Assembly (NCBI RefSeq): GCF_003946045.1
Contig: NZ_RHNW01000015.1
Span: 1-64,000 of the forward strand
Length of the DNA: 64,000 nt
Direction of reading: 5' to 3'
Source of the DNA: Levilactobacillus mulengensis
GTDB taxonomy: Bacteria; Bacillota; Bacilli; Lactobacillales; Lactobacillaceae
Shown: in pieces, positions 43,421 through 51,405 of the stretch
Layout: each line of letters starts with the position of its first letter
How positions within the stretch are numbered: the first letter of the stretch is position 1
Position numbers and translations under genes: made by a program
Notes under the pieces: generated by a model
Databases searched by the model: none
The model's input: the letters and a program-made list of their open reading frames with translations, nothing else
Told to the model about the DNA's origin: nothing

Positions 43421-44389
43421 ATGAAGAAATTATTAGTTAGCGGTTTAGCCTTAATGGGATTGGGCCTCGTCTTAGCCGGGTGCGCCAGCAAGTCCAGCGC
43501 CGACAAGAGTAGCTTGAACGTTGGGATTTTACAGGTCGTGCAGCATGGGTCGCTGGATGAGGCGCGGCAAGGATTCAAGGCGGGTCTGAAGGCACAGCTC
43601 AAGGCTCACGGCAAATCAACCAAGGTGACCTACCACTACTTAAACGCGCAGGGTGATCAATCTAATTTGAATACCATGAGCCAACAATTGGTTCAACAAA
43701 AGAATGATTTGTTGCTGGGTATCGCAACGCCAGCCGCTCAGGCCTTGGCCAAGAAGACCACGACCATGCCAACGTTGGTGACCGCCGTGACCGATTTGAA
43801 AGCCGCTGGGCTGGTCAAATCCGACAGTAAGCCCCAGACCAACGTCAGTGGGACCAGCGATTTGACCCCGGTTGGCCTCCAGCTGAAATTGTTAGCTAGT
43901 CTGACCAAGGGCAACCAACCGCTCGGCATCATTTACAACTCATCCGAAGAAAACTCCGTGCTCCAGGTCAAGCTGGCCAAGGCCTACGCCAAAAAGCACA
44001 ATTTGAAATTAAAGATCGTCAGTGCCACCAGCACCAACGACGTTGCCAGCGTCCTGGCAGGGCTGACCGGCAAGATTTCCGGCCTGTACTTACCAACCGA
44101 CAACCTGATGGCCAGCGCCATGAAGACCATCGGGGCCAAGGCCAAGGCGGCCAAGTTACCCGTTGTCACCGGCTCGATTGAAATGGCCGAGGATGGCGGG
44201 ACCGCGACTTACGGCCTGAACTACTACGACTTAGGGAAGCAGACCGGGAAGATGGCCTACAACGTTTTGGAAAAGAACCAAAAGCCACAGAACATGGCCG
44301 TTCAAACCGCTAAGAAGCTGCACCTGTACGTCAACAAGGCCAACACGAAAGCCATTGGCCTACAAACTAGTCAAATCAAAGAACCTTAA
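43421..44389 (+). CDS. ABC transporter substrate-binding lipoprotein (phenylalanine/aromatic predicted)
   Basis: PF04392-type binding protein, 322 residues, paralogue of the one at 38729. A lipoprotein signal is clear: MKKLLVSGLALMGLGLVLAG-C with the lipobox LAGC (Cys21 or nearby). Motifs shared with the paralogue: NVGILQVVQHGSLDEARQG, GDQSNLNTM, GIATPAAQALAK, YLPTDNLMASAM. TTGGAGG precedes ATG 43421. The leader peptide suggests Phe as signal and probably as cargo; that is inference. Confidence 0.86.
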   Translation: MKKLLVSGLALMGLGLVLAGCASKSSADKSSLNVGILQVVQHGSLDEARQGFKAGLKAQLKAHGKSTKVTYHYLNAQGDQSNLNTMSQQLVQQKNDLLLGIATPAAQALAKKTTTMPTLVTAVTDLKAAGLVKSDSKPQTNVSGTSDLTPVGLQLKLLASLTKGNQPLGIIYNSSEENSVLQVKLAKAYAKKHNLKLKIVSATSTNDVASVLAGLTGKISGLYLPTDNLMASAMKTIGAKAKAAKLPVVTGSIEMAEDGGTATYGLNYYDLGKQTGKMAYNVLEKNQKPQNMAVQTAKKLHLYVNKANTKAIGLQTSQIKEP

Positions 44390-44406
44390 GAAAGGGGCAA
44401 CCAGTT

Positions 44407-45378
44407 ATGTTAATCACCAGTATTGGACAGGGACTATTGTGGGCACCACTCGTTATCGGGGTGTTCTTAACGTTCCGGATTCTCGATATCCCCGATTTAA
44501 CCACGGAAGGCAGCTTCCCACTGGGGGCCGCCGTGACCGTTAGTGCCATGATCAGCGGGCAATCCGCCGTGGTCGCTAGCTTACTGGGATTCCTCGCCGG
44601 CTGTGTGGCCGGTTGGGTCACCGGGGTGCTCGACACCAAGCTCCACATGCCCTCCCTGCTCGCTGGGATTTTAACCATGACCGGCCTGTACTCCGTGAAC
44701 ATGCACGTGATGGGCAAGTCGAACGTGCCGTTGTTAAATCAAAAAGTGTTGACCAACTACCTGCCAGCCACGTGGTCGGTCGACCTGCAAACGATTATTG
44801 TTGGGGCAATCGTGACCGGCGTCGTCATTGCCGTGCTCATTTGGCTGTTCAAGACGCGCTTAGGTCTGTCACTGATGGCGACCGGGGATAACCCCGCCAT
44901 GAGTGCGGCCAACGGCATTTACACCGACCGGATGGTGATTCTGGGTTACATGGTCTCCAACGGGTGCATCGCGTTGTCCGGGGCCCTGATCGCCCAGAGC
45001 AACGGCTATGCCGACATTGGCATGGGGATTGGGACCATCGTGATTGGCCTGGCCTCCGTGCTGGTGGGAGAAATCTTCCTCCACGGGCGGCAGATGTGGG
45101 TTCGTTTAACGGGGATGGTCCTCGGCGCAATCATCTACCGGTTCCTCTTAACGGTCGCGATGGGCCTGGGTTTCCCGGTCGACGACTTGAAAATTCTTTC
45201 CGCAGGTATCTTGGTCGTGGTCATTTGCCTGCCAATTCTGCGGACCAAGGCCCGCACGCGTCAACAGTTGAAACGTTACCTCAAACAGATTGGAGCCGAT
45301 GAACATGAAGCAGAATCAACCAGCAGTCTTAACCGTCAAGCATCTCCAGAAGGTCTTCTTTCCCGGGACAGCAAATGA
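44407..45378 (+). CDS. ABC transporter permease, TrpXYZ-type
   Basis: Membrane subunit of about 323 residues with eight segments. Matches its paralogue at SIGQGLLWAPLVIGVFLTF, DLTTEGSFPLGAA and ATGDNPAMSAANG. The polar C-terminal tail after about residue 290 is longer than in the paralogue because the frame reads 74 nt into the ATPase gene. AAAGGGG precedes the ATG, 17 nt after the binding-protein stop. Confidence 0.86.
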   Translation: MLITSIGQGLLWAPLVIGVFLTFRILDIPDLTTEGSFPLGAAVTVSAMISGQSAVVASLLGFLAGCVAGWVTGVLDTKLHMPSLLAGILTMTGLYSVNMHVMGKSNVPLLNQKVLTNYLPATWSVDLQTIIVGAIVTGVVIAVLIWLFKTRLGLSLMATGDNPAMSAANGIYTDRMVILGYMVSNGCIALSGALIAQSNGYADIGMGIGTIVIGLASVLVGEIFLHGRQMWVRLTGMVLGAIIYRFLLTVAMGLGFPVDDLKILSAGILVVVICLPILRTKARTRQQLKRYLKQIGADEHEAESTSSLNRQASPEGLLSRDSK

Positions 45379-46078
45379 GCGTCACGTCCTGAAAAATGTC
45401 AGCCTGACGATTGAGCCAGGTGATTTCGTCGCCGTCATCGGTAACAACGGGGCGGGGAAGTCGACGCTGCTCAACACGATTGCCGGGACGTTACCCGCCG
45501 ATGCCGGGGAATTGACCCTGGCCGGCCATAACGTGACCAAGAAATCCGTGGCGTACCGGGCCAAGTGGCTGTCGCGGGTCTTCCAGGACCCCAAGTTGGG
45601 CACGGCGGGGGAACTGAGCGTGGCCCAGAACCTAACGCTGGCGCAACAACACACCGGCAGTATGAGTCTCGGCCGGTACCGCAAGGCCAGTCAGGAAGCG
45701 ACGTATCGTGAGCTGTTGCAGTCGCTAAATATGGGGCTCGAGGATCGGTTGACGACGCAGGTCAAATACTTATCTGGTGGGCAACGGCAAGCGCTGTCCC
45801 TGTTGATGGCCACGCTGAGTCACCCGGACTTGTTATTGTTGGACGAGCACACGGCGGCCCTGGATCCCCAGACCAGTAAAAAGGTGATGGATCTGACCCA
45901 AACGATTGTTGAGACCAACCACTTGACCACGATGATGATCACCCATAAAATGAGCGACGCCTTGACCTATGGCAACCGGCTGGTCATGGTTCAGGATGGG
46001 CAGATCAAGCTGGACGTGTGCGGGGCGGCTAAGGATGGGTTGCGGCAGGAGGAGCTCATGTCCCTCTTCGCCGACTAG
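45305..46078 (+). CDS. ABC transporter ATP-binding protein, TrpXYZ-type
   Basis: ATPase subunit of 257 residues. Walker A GNNGAGKST near 51, signature LSGGQRQALS near 156, Walker B LLLLDEHTAALDP near 176, ITHKMSD near 210. Start: ATG 45305 has TTGGAG 9 nt upstream, better than ATG 45299. The gene begins inside the permease gene, so the two are translationally coupled. Repeat copy 28 follows 21 nt after the stop. Confidence 0.87.
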   Translation: MKQNQPAVLTVKHLQKVFFPGTANERHVLKNVSLTIEPGDFVAVIGNNGAGKSTLLNTIAGTLPADAGELTLAGHNVTKKSVAYRAKWLSRVFQDPKLGTAGELSVAQNLTLAQQHTGSMSLGRYRKASQEATYRELLQSLNMGLEDRLTTQVKYLSGGQRQALSLLMATLSHPDLLLLDEHTAALDPQTSKKVMDLTQTIVETNHLTTMMITHKMSDALTYGNRLVMVQDGQIKLDVCGAAKDGLRQEELMSLFAD

Positions 46079-46098
46079 CTGGCTGGTGGTCCTTGCCA

Positions 46099-46276
46099 GC
46101 GCCTTACCGGGTGGCGAAAATAAGCCGGAACGCTTGGGCGGACGCCTGAAGCCGAAGGGCGGTCTTCAGGCTCGCTTTGAGCCGGCGGACCACGTCTCAA
46201 AGACGCCAATTCTCTAAGCAGCCATGCTGCTAAGAGAATTCCCACGGCTGAGCTTATTTTCGCCACCCTCACGGCT
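46099..46276 (+). repeat. Cloverleaf intergenic repeat, copy 28 (compact type)
   Basis: GGGTGGCGAAAATAAGC against GCTTATTTTCGCCACCC; H1 GCCTGAAG/CTTCAGGC; H3 GAATTCTCT-like, AATTCTCTTAGCAG/CTGCTAAGAGAATT in effect. Every stem differs from copy 20 yet pairs. Confidence 0.88.
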
Positions 46277-46317
46277 TACACGGACGTCACCAGCCAGTTA
46301 CTGTTTAGTGGGCTTCG

Positions 46318-46497
46318 ATTGGCGGAGGCCAGCGCTCCCGGCGGCAATTTTTGCTCCCGCTGCTGTGGGGACCGCCTGCGGCCTGGGGAGCGGTCCTTCG
46401 TCTCGCCTTGAAACCTCGCTGAGAAGCGCGAGTTTCCAAGGTCGCCCCATGGTGTAGGCTGGGTCCGCGAAGTTGCCTCTGGTCGCTGACAACGGCC
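46318..46497 (+). repeat. Cloverleaf intergenic repeat, copy 29 (long type, H3 lost)
   Basis: CTCCCGGCGGCAA, GTGGGGACCGC, GCGGTCC, H2 CTTGAAAC/GTTTCCAAG and CGCCCCATG are present; H3 is replaced by a direct run to TTGCCTCTGGTCGCTGAC. Confidence 0.75.
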
Positions 46498-46592
46498 GTT
46501 ACGTGAATGACGCTAGTCAATTGTTAGGTGGGCTTCAATTGGCTGGGACGATGTTCACGTAACAAGGTAACCGTGCTTAACGGATTTTGATA

Positions 46593-46730
46593 GTGGATAA
46601 CTTGGGCAGATTTTAGGAGTTATCCACCGTTCCAAACGATTTTCTACGTGAATGATTCTTAAAAATAATGAGTTATCCCCCAAGGGGTGCGTAACTCGGT
46701 GTATAAGTAAGGCCGCTGTTGATAACTTTT
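46593..46730. other. Cluster of DnaA-box-like motifs
   Basis: GTGGATAACT (46593-46602) and AGTTATCCAC (46618-46627) form a perfect inverted repeat; further near-matches are GAGTTATCCCC (about 46670) and TTGATAACTT (about 46720). Several differ from TTATNCACA at one base. No replication gene is near. The rest of this 390-nt gap has only a GTTACGTGAA/TTCACGTAAC inverted pair. Confidence 0.35.
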
Positions 46731-46857
46731 CCTGATGTAGGAGAGTTGTTGACAGTGGCTTTTTATTTGAAACGGACGTTCGCTTTTACAAATATAGGGA
46801 GATGGTATGCTGATGACTCAGACATTTTTGTCTAGAGTAGGGAAAATGGGGTGTAAA

Positions 46858-46879
46858 ATAATAGCATCAATGCTATTAT
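46858..46879 (+). promoter_or_regulatory. HigBA operator
   Basis: Perfect 10+2+10 inverted repeat ATAATAGCAT-CA-ATGCTATTAT ending 6 nt before the toxin start; the expected binding site of the XRE antitoxin. Confidence 0.65.
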
Positions 46880-46885
46880 ACAGTT

Positions 46886-47239
46886 ATGGGGAGTGTAAAG
46901 TTTAAGTACTATGATCAGTCGGAGTTTGCAAAATATTTAGCAGCTTTACCTAAGGGGGATGCTCAAAAGCTAGTACAAACCATTTTGCTAATCGAAAAAT
47001 ATGGGTTAGAAACGGCTAAACGTATGCAGTGGGTAAAAAAACTGGAGCGTAATCTTTATGAAATTCGTTCAAAATTTGGCAGTAATATTCAACGAGCTAT
47101 CTATTTTAAGGCTTATGAAGATGGGTTTATTATCACGCATGGATTTACTAAGAAAACCGATAGAACGTCAGAACGGGAAAAGCGTCGAGGACGGCAGTTA
47201 AGAAAATTCTACTTAGAACATGGAGATGATCAGAAATGA
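46886..47239 (+). CDS. higB: HigB/RelE-superfamily toxin (Gp49-like)
   Basis: Toxin of 117 residues in the phage-derived Gp49-like group. Marks are YEIRSKFGSNIQRAIYF near 59 and ITHGFTKKTDRTSEREKRRG near 82, where basic residues would contact mRNA. Toxin-first order and the 4-nt overlap (ATGA) with the antitoxin match HigBA modules. A+T-rich, so likely acquired. The start has only a weak ribosome-binding site, which fits low toxin translation. Confidence 0.86.
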   Translation: MGSVKFKYYDQSEFAKYLAALPKGDAQKLVQTILLIEKYGLETAKRMQWVKKLERNLYEIRSKFGSNIQRAIYFKAYEDGFIITHGFTKKTDRTSEREKRRGRQLRKFYLEHGDDQK

Positions 47240-47538
47240 AGTTAAAATCAATCGATGACTATGCTGATGACTTACGGCAGGAAGATCCGAACTTTGATGC
47301 GAAGCTGGCCGACGCCGAAATGAACTTAAAAATCGCGATGGGGGTTAAGAATCTGCGAGCTGAACTTGGGTTGACCCAAAAGCAGTTTGCTGAGCTGGTT
47401 GGTAAGTCTACTTCGACGATTGCTCGAATTGAAACGGGCTTTGATAAGGCTAGCTCACAGACGTTAATTGATATTGCCATCAAAACACATCGCACGTTAA
47501 ATGTGCAATTTGATAGAATAGATGTTTCGATGAATTAA
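47236..47538 (+). CDS. higA: HigA-type XRE-family antitoxin
   Basis: Antitoxin of 100 residues with a central helix-turn-helix (residues 38-92): NLRAELGLTQKQFAELVGKS and STIARIETG. It would neutralise the upstream toxin and repress the operon through the palindrome at 46858. A terminator follows directly. Confidence 0.87.
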   Translation: MKLKSIDDYADDLRQEDPNFDAKLADAEMNLKIAMGVKNLRAELGLTQKQFAELVGKSTSTIARIETGFDKASSQTLIDIAIKTHRTLNVQFDRIDVSMN

Positions 47539-47552
47539 GAATAATTAGTTTC

Positions 47553-47602
47553 GAAAAGGCTCCGGCTGCACACCAATCTAGGTGGGCAGTCGGAGCCTTT
47601 TC
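47553..47602 (+). terminator. HigBA terminator
   Basis: GAAAAGGCTCCGGCTGC pairs with GCAGTCGGAGCCTTTTC (one mismatch region), then a T-rich run. Confidence 0.8.
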
Positions 47603-47615
47603 ACATAGAATCAAT

Positions 47616-48317
47616 TTAAATAAAGGACAACAACGACAACGCATTATTCAAGAAATGCAACGTCACGTTGTAGCGCAAGTCGCGGAACTTCAGGTACGTG
47701 TAGCCCAGTACCCAGCCCAGGGCCGAGTACATCAGGAGCGTGAACGAGAAACTCGTGACGTGCATCATGCCAAAAATCAGACCGGACATGAAGACGCCGA
47801 GGAAGTTCATCACCCGGGAGTTTTCGCGGAAGAAGTAGTTTAAAAAGATGCCACGGAAAATCATTTCTTCAACGAATGGGGCCAACAGAATTGCGTAGGC
47901 TAAGTTCCAGAATGGCAGCTGCAGGATCTGCGTGTTGAGCGCCGTTTGGTTGGCGGGACTACTCAGGACGTGGGTGTTGATCAGGATGGTCCAGCCGAAT
48001 TGGATGACCAGCATCAGGATAAAGAGGCCAGCCAATTGCCACGAGCGCTTGGCCGTGAACGGCGTCTTGCCAATGTGGCGCGGGTTGTTTTTCTTTAACT
48101 GTTGCCAGTAGCGCCAGGTCAGAAAGGCCAGGAGAAACGCCGAGTAGATCAGCATGATGCCAATCAAACGCGTTGCCACCTGGGGATGACTGGCCTTGCT
48201 GGTGGCCGCCTGCAGGATGAGCGAGTCGACCAGGTAAATTACGAGAAAGCCAATCCATTTCAGACTGCGAATCAGCCAACTACCAGCGGCCGTCAGGAGT
48301 TGATTTAATTTGTTCAT
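47616..48317 (-). CDS. CPBP/CAAX-type intramembrane metalloprotease
   Basis: Membrane protein of about 233 residues, six to seven segments. Abi/CPBP motifs: EEMIFRG near 149 (EExxxR), FGMMHV near 188 (FxxxH) and HFLNNAL near 223. In lactobacilli such proteins often give self-immunity to bacteriocins or process peptides; none is nearby. AGGAGG precedes ATG 48317. It follows the VOC gene by 16 nt and is probably in one transcript with it. Confidence 0.85.
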   Translation of the reverse strand: MNKLNQLLTAAGSWLIRSLKWIGFLVIYLVDSLILQAATSKASHPQVATRLIGIMLIYSAFLLAFLTWRYWQQLKKNNPRHIGKTPFTAKRSWQLAGLFILMLVIQFGWTILINTHVLSSPANQTALNTQILQLPFWNLAYAILLAPFVEEMIFRGIFLNYFFRENSRVMNFLGVFMSGLIFGMMHVTSFSFTLLMYSALGWVLGYTYLKFRDLRYNVTLHFLNNALSLLSFI

Positions 48318-48333
48318 GAACTGCGGGGACCTC

Positions 48334-48717
48334 CTACTTGTCGTACTTGCCGATTTCAATCAAGTTTTCGTCAGGGTCGCGGACGTAGACCGAGGTCATG
48401 GGGCCCAGGGCGCCTTCCTTAGGGAGCGGGCCGTCGACGATTTCCACGGCATAGTTGGTCAGGTGCGAGAGAATGTTGGCCAGTGGGTCGGTCGCGATGA
48501 TGGCAAAGTCGGCGCTCCCGGCCAGGGGATGCTTAGCGACTGGCAAATGGGGTGCATCGCTCTGCTGGAAATTGATTTTTTGTTTGCCAAGTTTGACGCC
48601 CCGCCGGCCATTATCAAATTCAATGATGGGCAGATCAAAGACTTCGTGGTACCAGCGAACGGAACGTTCTTCGTCGCTAACGGTTAAGGTGATGTGGTCA
48701 ATGTTACGGATATTCAT
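48334..48717 (-). CDS. VOC (glyoxalase/dioxygenase-fold) protein
   Basis: A 127-residue two-module metalloenzyme-fold protein. It begins IDHITLTVSDEERSVRWYHEV (metal-binding His at residue 8) and ends SVYVRDPDENLIEIGKY with the second-module acid Glu. RSVRWYHEVFDL is typical. Could be a lyase, dioxygenase or drug-binding protein; not resolvable here. First gene of a two-gene operon. Confidence 0.85.
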   Translation of the reverse strand: MNIRNIDHITLTVSDEERSVRWYHEVFDLPIIEFDNGRRGVKLGKQKINFQQSDAPHLPVAKHPLAGSADFAIIATDPLANILSHLTNYAVEIVDGPLPKEGALGPMTSVYVRDPDENLIEIGKYDK

Positions 48718-48777
48718 TCAGAGTCAGTCCTTTTTTGATTTTTTATTATTTAGTGTGGCATAAAGTGATGGAAGCCA

Positions 48778-48908
48778 TTGCCTCCGGGCGGGTGAAAATA
48801 AGCCGTGACGCTGTGGGCGCCGCCCGGAGCCGAAGGGCGGTCTCCGGACTTACTTTGAGCCGAAAGTCACGTCTCAAAGATAGCAGTGGTCTAAGCGGTA
48901 AACCGCCT
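48778..48908 (+). repeat. Cloverleaf intergenic repeat, copy 30 (3' end lost)
   Basis: Begins GCCTCCGGGCGGGTGAAAATAAGCC with H1 and H2 complete, then breaks inside H3 where copy 31 starts. Confidence 0.78.
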
Positions 48909-49104
48909 GTAAATGCCATGGCAAATGGGGGCGTTCCCGCCGGCGGATTCAAGAACCCCTGCTATGGGGCCGGTGCCAGCCTGAAAAGCGGTCGCAAAGG
49001 TCGTCCCATGTTCTAAGCTGAGAAAATCACTCACCTAAGAACATCGACACAGCTGGGGTTCTTGATCCGCCTCTGGTCACTTAGACTTACCACGGCATTT
49101 ACAT
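48909..49104 (+). repeat. Cloverleaf intergenic repeat, copy 31 (long type)
   Basis: Outer arms TGTAAATGCCATGG and CCACGGCATTTACA; inner CAAGAACCCCTGC against CAGCTGGGGTTCTTG. It appears to have inserted into, or recombined with, copy 30. Confidence 0.82.
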
Positions 49105-49379
49105 GGGTCGGGGCTGTTCAGTTCTGGCAGTTGGTCATGACCTCTAAGCGCTACAAACTTTTCGGCTTAGGTAGATACAACTGGTGACAATGTGTGTGTC
49201 GTCATAAAAGTAACTACTTTTTGTCCGCCATTCCAGTGGAAGCATTTGGCGACGAAAACGCGAATCTTAAAAGCAATTGTCTGTTTATTTATCAGCCTAA
49301 TTGACTAGAAGGCCAGTTAACAATTACGTGTTGGAGTTAACCACGCAGTAGTCACCGGAATTGGCACGAAAAATATAAC

Positions 49380-49599
49380 GTGAATTCAACCACAGTCAGT
49401 GACCAGAGGCGGGTCAAACTGACCAGCTGTGTCGATGGTCTTGGCTGAAGTTTTCCATTCAGCCTAGAGCATGGGACAACCTTTGAGACCGTACTTCGGC
49501 TCAAAGTTGAGGTGGAAGCCCGCCCTTCGGCTGGAACCGGCCCCACAGCAGGGCAGTTTGAACCCGCCGTCGGGAACGGACTCGAAGGGTGAATTTCAC
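49380..49599 (-). repeat. Cloverleaf intergenic repeat, copy 32 (long type)
   Basis: GTGAATTC.../GAATTTCAC ends, GTGACCAGAGGCGGG, H3 TTGGCTGAA/TTCAGCCTA, H2 CTTTGAG/CTCAAAG. Upstream of and antisense to the ABC-F gene. The preceding 270 nt show nothing recognisable. Confidence 0.83.
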
Positions 49600-49641
49600 C
49601 TATTATAGCATAGAATGCGGGGGCAATCCCAGGTGGGGAAG

Positions 49642-49721
49642 TTGACGAACCCGGGCGTTTCGTGGTAAATTACTACCTAATATATGTTTACGATACGGCC
49701 TTGACGTTGTCGGGGCCTTTT
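49642..49721 (+). promoter_or_regulatory. Promoter and leader terminator of the ABC-F gene
   Basis: TTGACG (49642) and TAAATT (49666) with an 18-nt spacer. About 20 nt after the expected start, GGCCTTGAC (49697) pairs with GTCGGGGCC (49709) followed by TTTT. A six-codon frame MFTIRP (49684-49704) ends inside the stem, so a ribosome on it would disturb the terminator. Confidence 0.5.
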
Positions 49722-49752
49722 CTGCGTGAGAGAAGAAGGGAAGGGACTACAA

Positions 49753-51306
49753 GTGCCATTATTAGAAGTCGACGACCTGAGCATGAGCTTCGCCGACAAG
49801 AAACTTTACGAGAACGCCAGCTTCACCTTAAACAAGGGTGAACACATGGGGGTTGTCGGGCAAAACGGTGTGGGAAAGTCCACACTGATTAAAATTATTA
49901 CGGAACAAGAGCTGCCACTGACGGGCTCTGTGAAATGGCAAAAGAAGACCCACATCGGTTATTTGGACCAATACGCAGACATTCCTGAAGGGATGAAGCT
50001 GATTGATTTCCTCCATACGGCCTACGCTGACCTGTACGAAAAGAACGACCGGATGACGGCGTTGTACACGGAATACGCCGAAACCATGGAAGACAAGCTG
50101 CTCGAGCGGGCCGGCCGGCTCCAAGAAGAATTGGATGCGCGAAACTTCTACGACATCGAAACCGAAATCGAACGGGTCATCTCCGGGTTAGGCCTGGACG
50201 ACATTGGCCGGGACCATGAAGTGGCAAAGATGTCTGGGGGCCAACGGTCAAAGATTATCTTGGCGAAATTATTGCTGGAAAATCCTGACGTGATTCTGTT
50301 GGACGAACCGACCAACTACCTGGACGTTGCCCACATTGCCTGGTTGGAAGACTACCTGAACAACTTTGATGGGGCCGCCTTGATTGTGTCCCATGATTAT
50401 GATTTCCTGCAAAACGTGACGAACTGTATCATTAACGTGGCGTTTGGGCAGATCACTAAGTACCGGGGCAATTTCAAGCAAGCCATGCGTCAGCGTGACG
50501 AACGTGAAAAGGCCCAACAACGGGAATTTGACAAGCAACAGGTCGTCATCGAAAAGGCCGAACGCTTTATCCGCAAGAACAAGGCCGGGTCCAAGTCGAC
50601 CATGGCCAAGTCGCGGGAAAAGATGCTTAACCGGTTGGACCGGGTCGATCCACCTTCGACTAACGTGCAAGCCCACTTTGAGTTTCCTTACCAGGAAACT
50701 GGGTCGCAAAACGCGCTGGTGGTGGACCAACTGTCCGTTGGTTACGACCGGCCACTGTTGAAGCCCGTGACCTTCTCCGTGACGACTGACCAAAAGGTTG
50801 GTTTGACCGGGTTTAACGGGGTCGGGAAATCGACGCTGATCAAGTCGATTCTGGGCATTATCAAGGCCAAGGGTGGCGAGGCCCATTTCTCACCATCCGC
50901 TCGTATCAGCTACTTCAGTCAGGACCTGGTCTGGGACAACAATCAACAGACGCCGTTACAGATTATCCAAGCCAAGTACGAAAAATTACCACAAAAGGCC
51001 ATTCGGACCAAGTTGTCCAAGTGTGGGCTGGATTCCGCTAACGCGATGAAGCCCATTGGCGAGCTATCTGGTGGGGAACAAACCAAGGTCAAGCTGGCCT
51101 TGATGGAATTTGAACCCGCTAACTTTCTGATCATGGACGAACCCACGAACCATTTGGATGACGAGACCAAGCAAGCCTTGAAGCAAGCCATCTTGAACTT
51201 CCAAGGCAACGCCATTATCGTCAGCCATGAGGCCAGTTTCTACACCGGACTCGTCGATAAGATTTTGAACGTGGAGAAGCTGAGTTTAAAGAATTCTGCA
51301 AACTAA
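49753..51306 (+). CDS. ABC-F subfamily ribosome-associated ATPase
   Basis: Soluble twin-ABC protein, 517 residues, with no membrane segments. First domain: GQNGVGKST near 35, MSGGQRSK near 160, LLDEPTNYLD near 182. The P-site tRNA-interaction linker (about 245-300) is basic. Second domain: GFNGVGKST near 355, LSGGEQTK near 437, DEPTNHLD near 460. ABC-F proteins act on the ribosomal E site, as translation factors or antibiotic-resistance factors. GTG 49753 with AAGGGAAGGGA upstream is chosen over an earlier in-frame GTG. Confidence 0.88.
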   Translation: MPLLEVDDLSMSFADKKLYENASFTLNKGEHMGVVGQNGVGKSTLIKIITEQELPLTGSVKWQKKTHIGYLDQYADIPEGMKLIDFLHTAYADLYEKNDRMTALYTEYAETMEDKLLERAGRLQEELDARNFYDIETEIERVISGLGLDDIGRDHEVAKMSGGQRSKIILAKLLLENPDVILLDEPTNYLDVAHIAWLEDYLNNFDGAALIVSHDYDFLQNVTNCIINVAFGQITKYRGNFKQAMRQRDEREKAQQREFDKQQVVIEKAERFIRKNKAGSKSTMAKSREKMLNRLDRVDPPSTNVQAHFEFPYQETGSQNALVVDQLSVGYDRPLLKPVTFSVTTDQKVGLTGFNGVGKSTLIKSILGIIKAKGGEAHFSPSARISYFSQDLVWDNNQQTPLQIIQAKYEKLPQKAIRTKLSKCGLDSANAMKPIGELSGGEQTKVKLALMEFEPANFLIMDEPTNHLDDETKQALKQAILNFQGNAIIVSHEASFYTGLVDKILNVEKLSLKNSAN

Positions 51307-51405
51307 GTTGCATGTAGATTACGTTTTGGTAAAAGGCGTTCCTTTTTTCTGAAAAATCCGTTACAGTAGTCGTAGTTAGGAAAAATTCGAAAAGGACGGC
51401 AGAGT

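Noticed and set aside
36624-46078. T-box leaders for the amino acid transporters
   Set aside because: No AGGGTGGNACCGCG antiterminator motif on either strand; the leader-peptide model explains the structure better.
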